Positions 32,578 through 44,865 of a stretch of 64,000 bases of DNA are shown here, piece by piece. The DNA is from Malus domestica. Lineage: Eukaryota > Streptophyta > Magnoliopsida > Rosales > Rosaceae. The stretch spans positions 5,320,501 through 5,384,500 of the forward strand of contig NC_091664.1 of the NCBI RefSeq assembly GCF_042453785.1. Direction: 5' to 3'. Each line of letters begins with the position of its first letter. Position 1 is the first letter of the stretch. Made by a program: the position numbers and the translations under genes. The notes under the pieces are model-generated. The model saw only the letters and a program-made list of their open reading frames with translations. It had not been told where the DNA came from and made no database searches.

Positions 32578-35500
32578 ATGAAGAACAACTGCAACCAAAA
32601 CAACAACAGAGAAGAAGAAAATCACTCCAAGGATGAAGGTTCTATCTCATCCCTCGATTCAACATTCAACCAAACGCTCCGAAATGTTCGAGGGTACCTC
32701 TCCCTCTTCCCAACAATAACTCTTTCTTCTTCTTTTTTTTCGTTTTAAATTTACAGTTTGTTTTCTCATTATTTGTGAATTTTGGTAATGATTTTCCTCA
32801 GATTTGAAAACCCATTTGGAAAAGGCTTGTTCTTTTACTACAATTAACCATTGGGAATTCTTAATTCGACTGTCCATTTCACATCCACAAATGATTTCGA
32901 TTCCTTGCATTTGGGAAACCCATGATGGAATTGGTCCAGTACGTAAATTATAGATTTTTTTCTCCCAATTTCTACAATTTGGCCGAGGAACGAATGTGGG
33001 TTTTGGTGGTTTCCTTTTGTTATGTAAATCAGCGGAAAGAGTTTAGTGATTTGTGAGATCTTTGTGCTTTGATTGAAGAATCCATTAATGCACATTTCTG
33101 TTTGGTTGGTGAGAAAATGGGGACAACAGATGCAATCAGACTATTCGAATTTAGAGTTAATGGGCGATTCGCAGTTTTAATCCCGCTTATTGTGCTTTGT
33201 TTTCCGTCCGCCTATTGTATAGATAAAACCGTAAATTGATGTCATGTGGCTGAAAATTGGTTATAGGAGATTCAGTTTTTTGCTGGATTTGTTTCAATGA
33301 CTAAGAAGCATCTGTGTCTCAGATTTACTGATTTATGGTAGAATGGTCATGTGTAGGATAATTTGGTTTGTTATATTGAAGTTCGGAAGAACGATTCAGT
33401 TCTGCACTAGTACTGACTTTTACTTTCCATCAGCATCATAGTTAGATATTAGTTACATTTGGTAAATGTCCGATTGTGTTTTGTCTTAAAGTTACCTAAA
33501 TATCTTATTTTATTTATGTTCTGATTCTATTTTCGATATCTAGGTTGCTCAAAGGGCGTAGCATTCCTGGTAAAGTGTTACTGAGTCGGAGATCAGACCC
33601 GCTAGATCAGTCAAACATCCAAGACCCCTCTCCAAATTATGAAGGGAGCTTCTCATACAATGAATCTGAAACAAGCGATCGTATGGCCAACGAACTGGAG
33701 GTATATTTTGATATATCTTTTGTGTAATAAATTTCGATATCATAGTGTTTGCACTAAATGATTAACTCAGAAGGTAAAAGCTAGGATTTTACTTCTAAAA
33801 TAGGAAGAAGTGCAGAGATCGATCAAGCCAAACAATAATGAAAATTCAAATAGCCTAAATTCATCCACTTCCGATACTGAGAATACTTCCAAAGAAGCTC
33901 AGAAATCCACCACGGGTGCTAGATGTACTGATTCTGCTAGAGTTGCAAAGTTCACAAAGGTTCTCTCAGGGACAACAGTCATACTAGGTATAATGACTTT
34001 CTCATCACTCTTTCCCCTGTTATTTTCTCCTGCATATATGGTGATAATATTAATATTATAGCAGCAGGGTGGCCCTTGGACCTGTTAGAATATGCTCTCG
34101 ATTCTGGTTCTTTACGTTTTTTGTATAAGCGTATCATCATGATTAAAGGACAACCTTATCACTTGAAATCTGAATTTTCCATTATTTTCTCTATGATATA
34201 TCTATCACTCCACAAATTTTGGTTCGTGCTGAGCTGACTGAGCTCTGTATTATTTTAATTCCTCTTTCCTTTTTCTTTTAAAAATTAGTTTTTAATTGTT
34301 TGTGTAGAGAAGTTGCGTGAGTTGTCTTGGAGTGGCATACCACCATATATGCGACCAGACATATGGAGGCTTCTTTTGGTAAGCTCGAGGTTTGGATCCT
34401 TTTAAGAATTTGAAATTTTTTGGATGCTAATAATTCGTTGATTGGGCATTAGCTTGTACGGATGCTGAAAATATTGAAATATTGCCCATAGAGCATTATG
34501 CATGAAAAGTATTCACTTTGTGCGGGCATAGTTGATGTTGAATTTAAAGGATCTACTGCTGGATAGATTCCTTTTGGCAGCAATCCTCTTGGTAGTAGCA
34601 TGTAATGTGTAAATGTCACGACCGGATACTTTGTGTGGCTTGCATATAGTATACTCTGTGCTAACATTGTGATAGGAAGCATTATGGACATTGAGGATGC
34701 AAGGTTCTCCTTAAGGTCCACTGTATTGGCTTTTGTAATTGTACAGTTTTTTTCATTACAACCATATCTGCAGCTGGGTCATGGTTGTCAATTGCACCCT
34801 GTGGGTGGCCATTGTTCTACCCATGCTTTGAAATTGATGTTTTATGCATTTTTGATCCTTTTGTGGTTATTTTTCACTTCATATCATCGACTTTTTCTTG
34901 TTTGTGAATTTTTTGTTGCTTTGTTTTTTATAATTGGAATGGAAGTTTTAAAGAATTTGTTTAAGATAACATTATGTCTTAGAAAGGGAGTTCATTTTTT
35001 ATATCCCCTTGTAATAACCAGGGATACCTTTATGTTGTTACTTGAATGAAATTAAACATGAACTGACAACAGGGATATGCACCACCTAATTCAGATAGAA
35101 GGGGGGGAGTTCTGAAAAGGAAGCGCCTCGAGTATCTTGATTGTGTCTCCCAGTACTATGACATTCCGGATTCTGAGCGCTCAGATGATGAGATAAACAT
35201 GCTTCGCCAGGTGCTTTGATATATACCAAAATGCCCATCTGCTTAGTTCTAAATTTCTAATACATTTTTTGGTGAATTTAACAATAACTTATTGTTATCT
35301 TAGATTGCTGTTGATTGCCCAAGAACAGTGCCAGATGTATCCTTTTTTCAGCAAGAACAAGTCCAGAAATCCTTGGAGCGGATCCTTTACACATGGTTAA
35401 ATACTATTCCTAATCCTTTTTGGGTTTTATTAACATCTTATGTGTTCATGTGAGAAAAGGAGAAATGATGGCTTATGGAATATCTTCTTCAACCTACGTT

Positions 35501-38500
35501 CAGCAGCTCATGAACCCAAATATGTTTGACCTTTCTTTTTTATATTTTTATCTTCAACCTTTGCAATAACTTGTATCTATTGGACCGCTTATGCCTAACA
35601 ACAAGCGTAAAATACTGATCCCAGATATATGGTTTATCTAGAAAGTTCAGACCAATTGTCTTAGTTTAGGGTTCATGCAAAGGACTTTGGTTCATTAAAC
35701 ATGCGGATAATTACGCTGCAGTTACAGTATGAAACATTTATCATTTTGGCTCTGCATTGTTGTCTTCCATCTTGAGTAGGGTTTAAAAACCAGCCCATGT
35801 CCATGTCTATACTTTAGAGGTTTCTTATTAATAAAGAGACGTAGTTGGATATTTCTGACTTGCCTTAAAGGATTTCCTAAAGTATTAGTTTCAAATTGTG
35901 TGGTTCGCGGATGGTGCTTTCAAGTTTGATAGCTACTTGTTTAGGTTCTTATGTTCTTGTTCAACTGCGCTATATTTTTGGGTAGGATTGACTGTCTATT
36001 TAGAGGGATGGGAATACAGGGGCTAATTCTCATATCCAAACTGTCACTCAACTATTAGTGAGTCTTATAATCAGGATGTTTTAAGGTCTAGGTCTATTCC
36101 ATTGGCTTTCCATGGAGCATCTTTTTGTAAATGTGGAGCGTGCGCAGATAGTATGTGATACAACGTTTACTTATCGAAGTGAAAAAGATTATGTGTTTAC
36201 TTATTCTGCTAGCATTACGAATTGGGTGAGCAGTTTTTGGGTTTCTGTAATTTAGATTTTAAAAATTAAGTCGGGTATGGAGCATGGTTATTATGATCAT
36301 TTTGAGTTATTTGTTTCTTGAATTTTTTTTGCTATTATGATCACTACTAGTGACATGTTTTCAACTTACTTTTCCTAATTTCTTTCAGGGCCATTAGACA
36401 TCCTGCAAGTGGATATGTACAGGGAATAAATGATCTGGCTACTCCCTTTCTAGTGGTTTTCTTGTCAGAATACTTAGAAGGGAGTGTGGATAATTGGTCA
36501 ATCTCCGATCTATCTCCCGATAAAATATCTTACGTTGAGGCTGATTGCTATTGGTGCCTATCAAAGTTACTCGATGGTATGCAAGATCATTACACATTTG
36601 CTCAGCCGGGAATCCAGAGGCTCGTGTTTAAGCTAAAGGAATTGGTCAGGCGGATTGATGGTAACTCCCATCTTTCAGTATCTAGTTTCTCCTTCTTGCA
36701 CCTCTTTTCCTGCATGACCCAATACTTTTTTTTATAATGAATTTACAAGCTACATTTGGTTAGTTTTATTATTTCTGTCAATTTTTTGAAGAATTGAAAC
36801 ATTTCCTCTATCATGGTTTTCAAAATGAAATTTTCTTTTCTTTTTGTTATGCATATTAGGACTTATGGGTAACTACAAGCGGTGAATGAGGGAGCCAAAG
36901 CAACATGCTCCATTTCCTGTAGGGTACTTTATAAGAGGTTTTTGGGTGTTTCTGGGGTGTATGTTGCGTATGTTGTCAAAGAGAATAAATAGGATGTGTG
37001 TGGAAGGCAGAATGATCTGAGATTAGTATGACAGGCGTTGCTTCACTTATGGAGACTTTGGCTGCCTGAAGATGGGGCGTTCTAATCATGCAGGAATTAA
37101 TGAAGGGACATTTAGTACTTGTTTAAAACTTACCCAAATTATACTAAAATATAAGCTTATATTTTATTGCCCATTAAACAATACAGGACAGGAACCAACA
37201 AAAAGAAATAGAACAATTTATTTCTAAAATAGACCCTACCAAAACACAAACATATTATACACTGCTGCTTGCCAATATGAGCAATTATCTTGAAGATAAT
37301 CCCTTAATTTAATAGAAACAGTTGCCCAAAGAAAGGACTTAAACTGAATTGGTCCCATAACGTCTCAGAGCCCAAATGCCACCATACGCTTCAAACTCTT
37401 TCTGTTCCTCTCCTCCAAACAACCCAAAACACAGTCAAGAGCATGGAACCCCATATAACTCTGGGCTTCTTTCCCCTACCTGCTACTTATCCTTCTCAAA
37501 AAGAAGGGAAAAAAGTCCCTTGGAATAACCCAGCTTACTTTCATTTCTCTAGACAGTTTTAACCAAAGATGTGAAGTCACAGGGCACACTTTCAAATCCT
37601 TCTTACACATTATGCACCATTGAGAGTTTAGGCAAACATTAGGCTAAAGTTGGGGTGTGTTAATAACTTAATATATGCTATAGAGCTATGGAGGTGATTT
37701 TCTTTGCACTTTCTGTTTGTCCAATTTTTCATGTGATGCAATAAAATGATGGTGCACGACTTTATATTGTATTGTACCAAGGAAAATTCTTTTATTGGTG
37801 AATGTGAATTCTTGATAGTGTATTTCTAGGGTTTGTTTTCTTGAAGGCAAGAACAACTTTTGCTTGTATGACGGGCTTTAGTATAATGCATTCCAAAAAT
37901 AGTACCTCATGCTGTGTGATGCAACAAACATATAAAAGTTCTGCTATCATCTTTCATGTGTATACTACTAGACTAAGTATTCATTCTATTGTGCTAGAAC
38001 CGGTATCTACACACATGGAGGAGCAAGGGCTAGAATTTCTTCAATTTGCTTTCCGCTGGTTCAACTGTCTTTTAATACGGGAGGTATGATTCTAAAGATC
38101 TCTTCTCCATGCCTTTCTGTAGTTTTCCCTATTTTAAAGATATTCACATATGACGGGCAAAGTCACTCTAACTAATCTTGAGGTTACGAGAGTAACAGAA
38201 ATTTCGTGCTTTTATCATTTATTGCAAAGCTAATGGTGATTTAATTATTATTATTATTTTTTTTTTTGCTTAGATTCCTTTTGATCTCGTCACCCGCCTG
38301 TGGGATACCTATCTTGCTGAAGGAGATTCATTGCCAGATTTTCTTGTGTATATATTTGCCAGTTTTCTTTTAACGGTAAGACTTCTTGCCTTTGCAAGGA
38401 TAGTTTCCTTGGTTACTTGTCCGGATGTATTCACTGTGAAAAAGAAATGCATCTATCGATTTGTTGTCAATTAGCAGTGTGGTTTCTTTGCATTAGGTTA

Positions 38501-39323
38501 ATAATGGAGAGGTCTAAGGCTAGCATTTTGATTTTCGGCCTTTTGGCTAAGTGCTAGCGTGGTAAGGGAGGCTAGTATATTACCAGCTTTGGTTATGGAA
38601 GAAATCCCGTTGCTTATGATACTTTTTATTCCTTTAATGAGGTTTTAAAGAAAATTCTGATCTGATTAGCATTTATGAGATATACAACATGTTCAAAACT
38701 GAAAAATTATACCGTCTACCGCTTCCCATTGACAGAAGTAATGGTTTCATTCTTTCTATTCATTTAAGTGCCATTTTGTGCTCTTTTTTTCCTTTTTAGT
38801 TTCTGTCGTAGTTTAGAATTTGGGAATGGTTGCATATGGGGCAGAAGCGTAAGGCCATGCATGATCTTTTTGGTCATGACTGGAAGGCGGAGGCGAAGGT
38901 AGTATTGGCGTTTCTGCTAAATTTTTCCTTGTCCATATTTGCCATTTCTCGAGGGTGTTTCTGCACACACCATGTGGTCGAGTCAATTTGACTGCAGAGA
39001 ATCCAAAGGGCCATATCTGTATTCTTTGGCTATGTAGATTCCATATGAAAACTTAATGCCTTTCGTTTATTGCATGTCAACCGAAATTGCTTTCAGTTTT
39101 TATTATATCATAAATGAAGTAGAGGTCAATGAGTTACAGACCACTGTTGTTTGATATGCAGTGGTCAGATAAGCTTGTGAAGCTGGAGTTCCAAGAGTTG
39201 GTTATGTTTCTTCAACACCTTCCGACAGATAACTGGACTCATCAAGACCTAGAGATCGTGCTTTCAAGAGCGTTCGTGTGGCATAGTATGTTCAACAGCT
39301 CCCCTAGCCATTTAGCCAGCTAA
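32578..39323 (+). CDS. TBC-domain Rab GTPase-activating protein, TBC1D22/Gyp1-like
   Basis: Ten exons: 32578-32693, 33544-33700, 33804-33987, 34308-34378, 35073-35210, 35304-35395, 36389-36660, 37998-38083, 38274-38375 and 39162-39323. They total 1380 nt, 459 residues, all phases agreeing. The N-terminal third is Ser/Asn-rich and probably disordered. The TBC domain runs from about residue 155 to 430. It holds SGIPPYMRPDIWRLLL, the arginine-finger motif IAVDCPR (IxxDxxR), the glutamine-finger motif YVQGINDL, then LQFAFRWFNCLL and WDTYLAEG. The end is MFNSSPSHLAS, as in TBC1D22 proteins. Family role: speeds GTP hydrolysis on Rab GTPases in Golgi and endosome traffic; both catalytic fingers are intact. 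The large intron 7 (36661-37997) holds a LINE scrap. Confidence 0.95.
37280..37560 (-). mobile_element. LINE 3'-end fragment in an intron
   Basis: On the minus strand the text reads LGCLEERNRKSLK-like in one frame and WVVWRRGTER in another. This recalls the VWWxERNRRxF segment that follows the zf-RVT domain at the C-terminus of plant L1 LINEs, with LWDQF and LRDYLQDN-like text after it. Frames are broken. It lies in intron 7 of the TBC gene. Confidence 0.4.
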
Positions 39324-39934
39324 AACCAACTTGTAATATTCACTTTGTATCGGCAGCTTTCGAGTTTTGTCTCCTTTTCTTTCTAAATTCCTTTTCTGCT
39401 TTAGTTCGTTTTGTACAATTGTTCTCTTATGGTGGAGGACCATGCTCGTATACGTATCCGGTGTCTGTAATATTTGTATTTTCAAGCATATCTTTGTCGA
39501 TACACCTTTTGATCAATTGAGGAAAAAGAAAATTGATGTATTTCTATTTACTTCTTATTTATTTCTTAGACGAAGGTGAGGAAATTCGTGGCCTAATTCA
39601 ACTACAATTGTTAAAAACTCAGGCTTCAAAGAGTTTGGGTAGAAATAACTGAATCCAGGCTCCGAAACTCCAGGTTATGAACTGGAATTCGACTAACTTG
39701 TATCCGAAAACTGACCAATTCTCAACCAACCAGCCAGCGTAAATGGCTTCAAAGTTTTGGTGTAATTTTTCTTCTCGATACAAAGGAGACCGAACAGAGA
39801 GGGAGAAGGGAAAGATTGGAAATCTGACATTGCTGTACAACCATATATGGTGAACAAGATATGTAAACACAAACTTTACTACTAGGATATGTGCCACAAG
39901 CCGTACTAGTTCCACTTTTCTTTAAACAAGATCC
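39324..39934. other. 3' flanks of two convergent genes
   Basis: 3' UTR of the TBC gene (+) and probable 3' UTR of the PPR gene (minus) meet here. No ORF of note. Confidence 0.5.
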
Positions 39935-42371
39935 CTAATCAGAAGTATGGACAGTGCCCCAAATCCAGAGAAGGATTACCGAACACCCGCATGTAGAACA
40001 GAGACAGAAACAGCGATGTTGAGCCATTTGCTTTTGTTCCTCAGATGTATCCGGCAGCTTTCGGTAACTGGTTATACCGCTGTTAACCAACCCTACATTT
40101 GCAGTCCCCTGAGTGAAAATTGTTAAACAAGATTGAGTGATCTCCTCCCCTGCCATGATCAAAGGAGCAGTCAGATTCTTAATAGGTCAAAACTAAAAAT
40201 ACCTTCCCGATAAAATTATGATCCAAATTGATGTGATTTTGTCATTTGATGTGAGTGGTGAGAAAATTAAGGAGAATGAGCTGCCCGAAGATTTAGCTTG
40301 TGAGTTGCCGACCAAGTACATGGCCATTCCAGCTGCTGGAAAGTCTATTGCTGTGAAACGCTATGATCAAAACAGACGTAGTATTTGGATTATGAGAGAG
40401 TATGGGGTGGTGGATCATGTACAAAGAAATTCTCCATTGATACAAATGTCATCCCGAATTTCCGAGTTGTACAGGTTATTGGGTGCAGGGCTGTATGACC
40501 ATGGAGGGAAGACTGCAGAGTTAGTCTCTCATGATCCTAAGAACAGAAATGAATTTCTAGGAATTCATACAGATCCAGGGTATTCATGCATTGAATATTA
40601 CACGGAGAGCCTAGGTTTACTCGATAGAGAGGGTTGATGAGCATTCCATGAAAGAGGAGGAAAGCAAAGATATCATCGCATATAATACTGTATAAATCCT
40701 TATTTGCCATTTTATGTTCAACAAGGCATGCAGACCTTAGGCGATACCCTAAGAGATTACTCAATAAGGTGCTGATGAAATGATAGTGAAGGTGAGAACC
40801 TAAAGTTTGAACACTTACATGTTTCCGTTCAACTTCTTCAAAAAATTTCTCAGGAGAGTCTACATATTCAGCACAATCTTGCTTGACAGAAGCCGCCCAA
40901 TCTTCCTCTCCAGCCTTCTCAAGGTTTCTAATCAATATTGTAAACGTTAATTTATCTGGGGCACAGCCTGATGCCTTCATCAATTCATAGGTCTTCATTG
41001 CCTTTTCCGTCATGCCCACTTGTATATAAGCTCCAATCATCTCAGTGAATGCCCTTGTGTCAGGTTCTAAGCCTTCTTCCTTCAATCCAGAAAAAAGCTC
41101 TTCCGCCATTTCAATCAGTTTGTTCTTCCCCAGCAGTAGGATCATGCTACAGTATAAGGAAAGATCTGGCTTATACCATACTTCCTCCCGCACAAATTTG
41201 AAGACCTAAAACCTGAATCCAGTTGAGATAACATAGATAATTGAAAAATACAAAATGCTCAAATATTATCAACTTAGTTAAACATTATGAACAAGAACAT
41301 TATGAACAAACTAGGTCACAACTTAGTTAAACAGCTTCCAAATTGGAGTCCGAAGTTCAGAAACTGACAAACTAGCCATTACCAAAAGAACAAGGAACCA
41401 CCAGAAATTCAGATGGTTAATTGCAAAGGTACAAACTATGAACCGATAACAACATGCCCTTTCAAAATAAATAAAGTTCCCTACTTGGTTGAATGAGAAG
41501 GTAGAGTTGACAGCTAAGGACTTGTTTCTATTTCATATTTGAAAAAGACTACTTGGCTGCTATTTCTAAGAAAATCGGAAACTGTCTCTCGGAAACACTT
41601 GAGGTCTACCAATTTTCTCCTTTATTTCACCCCAAATAAATTTGTCGAATAAGGACTTGTGAAGTATTTCTCAATTGAGAAGCTCTCTTACATTTAGAAT
41701 ATCGTAGACATAATTCCTTGTAAAGATGCATCCTTAGATAACAAAACTATACATAATTCATATCCTTATAATTAGACTTGTATTAACAAAATATACTCAC
41801 AAAAATAAGTGTTTCATTACTTACTATCTGATTAGAAGAACAAAATTCATTGAAATCATAGACTGAAAATACACTTATCAGTGTGAACAAATCCATTTGT
41901 GGTCCTAATTTCCTCAAATTTCATTTCATTTCCGCAGAGAGAACTTTATTACTTAGTTCCCAGATCCAAATGCAGAAAGAATATCGAACCTACTCTCACG
42001 CATCACGCTATTATATACAGGGGCAGTTTGGAATTGCTTCTGGAAGTGTTCCAACAACCAAAAAGAGCTTATGGAAGAAAAAGCTGAAAGTGCTACTGGA
42101 TAAACGCAGCTTCTGAAGAAACACCTGCCAGATGCTTTAGATGCTTCTTCAATAAACACTTTGGATTCTTAATAAAATGATCAAGGTGTTTCAAATTGTA
42201 TAACTTCCAGAGTAAGTGCTTATGAGCATAAGTGCTTTCTAAATAAACAGTCCCAAAAGAGTCTAAATTTGTTCACGTCCACCACTATTACGAACCCCAT
42301 ATTGAAGAAAAATTAGGCCTACCATGTTCATCTCGAAATTTTGTAAATGTAATGCAAGAGAAGAAAAGAAA

Positions 42372-42422
<51 letters not shown>

Positions 42423-42748
42423 GAAACCTTGAGTGCCAATTGGACTTCATTTTGTCTGTGCAACTCGGCCAAGGCGTCCAATAAGTCAGCTTTCAAGAGC
42501 CTGGAGAGTCTTGCATCAAAAACCTCCTCGAGTTTCGATGGGGTTGATTTGGCAAGCTTCAGAGACTGAACTGCCTGAATGGCCTCGGTGGAGAGCACCC
42601 TTGACTTCCATAGAGGCTTTCTCGGTCCCCCTCTCAGGCCGCCACAGACGGTGGTGAATTTTCGGGAAGAAGAAGTATCTTGTTTCAAACCCAGTTGAGG
42701 AACGTGGAATTTCAAACAACCCAATGAACCCATCACAGCAGATTTCAT
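39935..42748 (-). CDS. THA8-like chloroplast PPR protein
   Basis: Exon 1 is 42428-42748 (107 codons) and exon 2 is 40819-41205 (129 codons), both phase 0 and GT-AG. Exon 1 starts MKSAVMGSLGCLKF, a Ser/Lys-rich plastid transit-like N-terminus. It continues KPLWKSRVLSTEAIQAVQSL and LSRLLKADLLDALAELHRQN. Exon 2 has degenerate PPR repeats: WYKPDLSLYCSMILLLGKNK, GLEPDTRAFTEMIGAYIQVG and CAPDKLTFTILIRNLEKAGE. These are the features of the short THA8/THA8-like PPR proteins, which in known members bind and help splice group II introns in chloroplasts. The last exon is uncertain. A strong acceptor before 40108 gives 57 codons to a stop at 39935, but the resulting tail is unlike the short tail I recall for homologues. 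Intron 2 carries an F-box-type fragment on the other strand. Confidence 0.85.
40218..40637 (+). pseudogene. F-box-associated (FBA) domain fragment
   Basis: A 139-codon open frame encodes ILSFDVSGEKIKENELPED, then YMAIPAAGKSIAVKRYDQN, IWIMREYGVVDHVQ and YYTESLGLLDREG. This is the C-terminal half of plant F-box proteins with an F-box-associated interaction domain. The F-box and the N-terminal half of the domain are absent, and upstream sequence is AT-rich with stops. It therefore looks like a retro- or transposition-derived gene fragment in intron 2 of the PPR gene, in antisense. Its remaining frame is open, which suggests it is fairly recent. Confidence 0.65.
41206..42427. other. Intron 1 of the PPR gene, with (GA)n tract at 42378-42419
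   Basis: A run of about 42 bases of GA (CT on the gene's strand) begins about 8 bases inside the intron after the donor GTTTCTC. The rest is AT-rich. Its length is likely polymorphic. Confidence 0.75.
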
Positions 42749-42879
42749 GAATGCTGTTGGATGTGGATTGTGGAGTGAGGGTTTTGGAAGCTTTGTTTTT
42801 CTTTTGCCACCCAGGTTTTGGAAGATTAAATAAAAGAGAAAAAAATGTAGAAATGATTTATCAATTTTAAGCTAATTAG

Positions 42880-43330
42880 AACAATGTTACTTCAACTGAG
42901 ATTTCATGATTATTGGTGTTTAACTAATCAAAACGTATAACTACGATATTTTTTGTCAATTCTATCAGAATTTCGTAAAAAAAAAAATGGTCATGTTGGA
43001 AGAATTATTACCACAATTAAATTAAAGTTGAGAGGTCATTACTTTAATTAGATTAAATTTGAGAGACTATTGTTCTAATTAAGTTAAAGTTGAGGGACTA
43101 TTACACTAATTAGTTTAAAATTAAGCGAGTTAAGGGATCATTTCTTCAATTAGTTTAAAGTTTAGGATCATTGCTACAATTTTTCTATTTAGACAGAAAT
43201 TTTAATAGAGTTGATGAAAAGAACACGTTTTGATGAATCAATGATCACATATTTTCAATGATAAATCATTACTTCAATTAGGTTAACATTAAAAAGCATT
43301 ATTTTGATTGGGTTAAAGTTAAAGAATAAT
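42880..43330. repeat. Degenerate tandem repeat, period about 42-45 bp
   Basis: Successive units of the form ATTAGATTAAATTTGAGAGA-CTATT-GTTCTAATTA recur at about 43010, 43050, 43090 and 43135, with weaker copies at 43160 and 43270. It lies between the divergent PPR and 43459 genes, so it is part of both promoters' surroundings. Confidence 0.65.
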
Positions 43331-43458
43331 TTTTATCATATACTTGAAAAAAAAAAACTCTTTCTTTTCCGAAAAATTCGATCCAAAGTTTTGTTGGATC
43401 AAAGGTGTGAAACTCAAAGGCACAGACAGTCGCGCAAAACACAAGAGAGTGAAAGAGG

Positions 43459-43959
43459 ATGGGAATCTCGGCCTCAAAGCGAGTCAAATCCTCGCTATCC
43501 AACTCGCCCGCCTTCGACTCGGCCTGCGACTCGGCCTTCACTCACTGCCTCTCCCTAACCGAGCACGCTTTCGACGGCGTCTTCCCCTACCAGCTCCCCA
43601 CAGCCTCCGATCACCTCCACAAAACCCTCCACACCCTCCACCCGCACCCTCTCATCCTCAACTGGGTCCCATCTCCCCCGACTCGCTCCCTTGTCGACTC
43701 CGCCCTCAAGGCCGTCACTCGTCCCGCCCACGCCCAAACTCTTGGGCCGGCCCAGTTCAAGCAGTGGGCAGTGGAGCTCTTCGCCGGCGCTGTCGTCGAG
43801 AATGCTGGGAAGGCCGTGATGTTTCGAGTTCCGATCGGCGTCGCCGGGATTGCTGGGATCGGGGCTGCGACTCGGTCCGGTAAAGACTTAGTTGGGGCCG
43901 TGATTGGCGTCTACTCACTCGGGGTTGCGACTTCGATCTTCCTGAGTTTGTCTGGATAG
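43459..43959 (+). CDS. Small conserved plant protein, putatively N-myristoylated, hydrophobic C-terminus
   Basis: Intronless, 166 residues, GC-rich (unlike its surroundings). It starts MGISASK, which fits the N-myristoylation pattern (Gly2, Ser at position 6 counting Met, basic 7), so it may be membrane-attached. Residues 18-75 contain CDSAFTHCLSLTEHAFDG and FPYQLPTASDHLHKTLHTLH. The C-terminal third has two Gly/Ala/Val-rich hydrophobic stretches (VPIGVAGIAGIGAA and LVGAVIGVYSLGVATSIFL). I believe it belongs to a plant-specific family without an assigned function, but I cannot name it. The start is at the first ATG of the frame, in a good context (GAGGATGGG). Confidence 0.8.
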   Translation: MGISASKRVKSSLSNSPAFDSACDSAFTHCLSLTEHAFDGVFPYQLPTASDHLHKTLHTLHPHPLILNWVPSPPTRSLVDSALKAVTRPAHAQTLGPAQFKQWAVELFAGAVVENAGKAVMFRVPIGVAGIAGIGAATRSGKDLVGAVIGVYSLGVATSIFLSLSG

Positions 43960-44149
43960 GGTACTTTGTAAAACTGAAATAATGGAATGCAATGGAATTG
44001 TCGATGATGAGTATTATTCTTTCTAATTCTCGTTTCTTGAGCAATTATTAGCATGATTTGTGTATAATCCGAGCACCTTCTTCAACCATCAATATCTCGA
44101 GCGGTTTCGTTCCTTCTGTGTAGCTCGAAAGTGCTCATGTATCGTTATT

Positions 44150-44787
44150 CTAACCGATGATTTCACCCACACAAAGCGCAAAACACTCGGCCGGAAATGT
44201 ACCAGACAGGTAGCATTTTTCGTTGTCAAAGTAAATGGAACAAGAATTCCTACCCTGTAAGAAACAAAGACAAACTGGATTAGTAAGTTATAGCATGAAG
44301 ACGACTTCCACACGCGAACAGTTGCTGTCATGTTCACAAGATAGACCGTAATTTGCATGTATCCAACTCTATCGATAAGCTTTGACGAGAGTATTGAGAG
44401 ATTATTGCCTCTACTCCGATGAACATTAGCAACAAGATACGAATTTCTGGGGCTGTTGAAACGATCAACGCATTTTGGTTTAGTATCAGTCAAGGCAATG
44501 CGATCTCCGACCTGTGGCACATATGTTCCTACCATAGTTTCCGGATAAGGTGAAAGTGCATCCGAGTTCCTCAACGGGTGGAGGAATGAAAGACTTGTAA
44601 CTCGTCACAGTTGAAAGAGCATCCGAGTTCCTCAACAGGTGGACACACAGTACAAATTAACCTGATTTTGGTGAAGATGTGGATTGAGAACATCCTCAAG
44701 TGACCAAGAGAAGACGACATTCATTAATCCTCGACCTGCTGTAACTTCATAATTGTTCAACTTGCTAGTCTCCTCCTGACGATCCAT
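44150..44787 (-). pseudogene. SEN1/MAGATAMA3-type helicase N-terminal fragment, copy B
   Basis: Starts MDRQEETSKLNNYEV, then VVFSWSLEDVLNPHLHQNQV, a match to the family's LFSWSIEDVLN start. After a gap it continues PQVGDRIALTDTKPKCVDRF, SYLVANVHRSRGNNL and YLVNMTATVRVWKSS. These segments precede the helicase core in plant SEN1-like (MAGATAMA3/tRNA-splicing endonuclease positive effector) proteins. The exon between the two parts and everything from the NTP-binding core on are missing, so it is a broken partial copy. It is adjacent to, and in the same orientation as, copy A. Confidence 0.7.
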
Positions 44788-44865
44788 TACGTTACGTATA
44801 GACTGATCGAACCAATGTGTCCATCCACTCAAGGAGGAAAACACTTGGTCAGAATATTAATACGG

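Noticed and set aside
38533-38555. TCGGCCTTTTGGCTAAG, a 17-base match to the 5' part of U2 snRNA
   Set aside because: The match stops after 17 bases and the rest of U2, including the Sm site and the upstream USE/TATA elements, is absent. It lies in a TBC gene intron and is a chance match or tiny relic.
38815-38900. Exon-like text WEWLHMGQKRKAMHDLFGHD in a TBC intron
   Set aside because: The TBC protein is complete and in frame without it, and adding it would break the family alignment between FASFLLT and WSDKLVKLEFQ.
43344-43883. 179-codon frame overlapping the 43459 gene
   Set aside because: Arg/Pro-rich product in a shifted frame of a GC-rich gene, a typical shadow frame.
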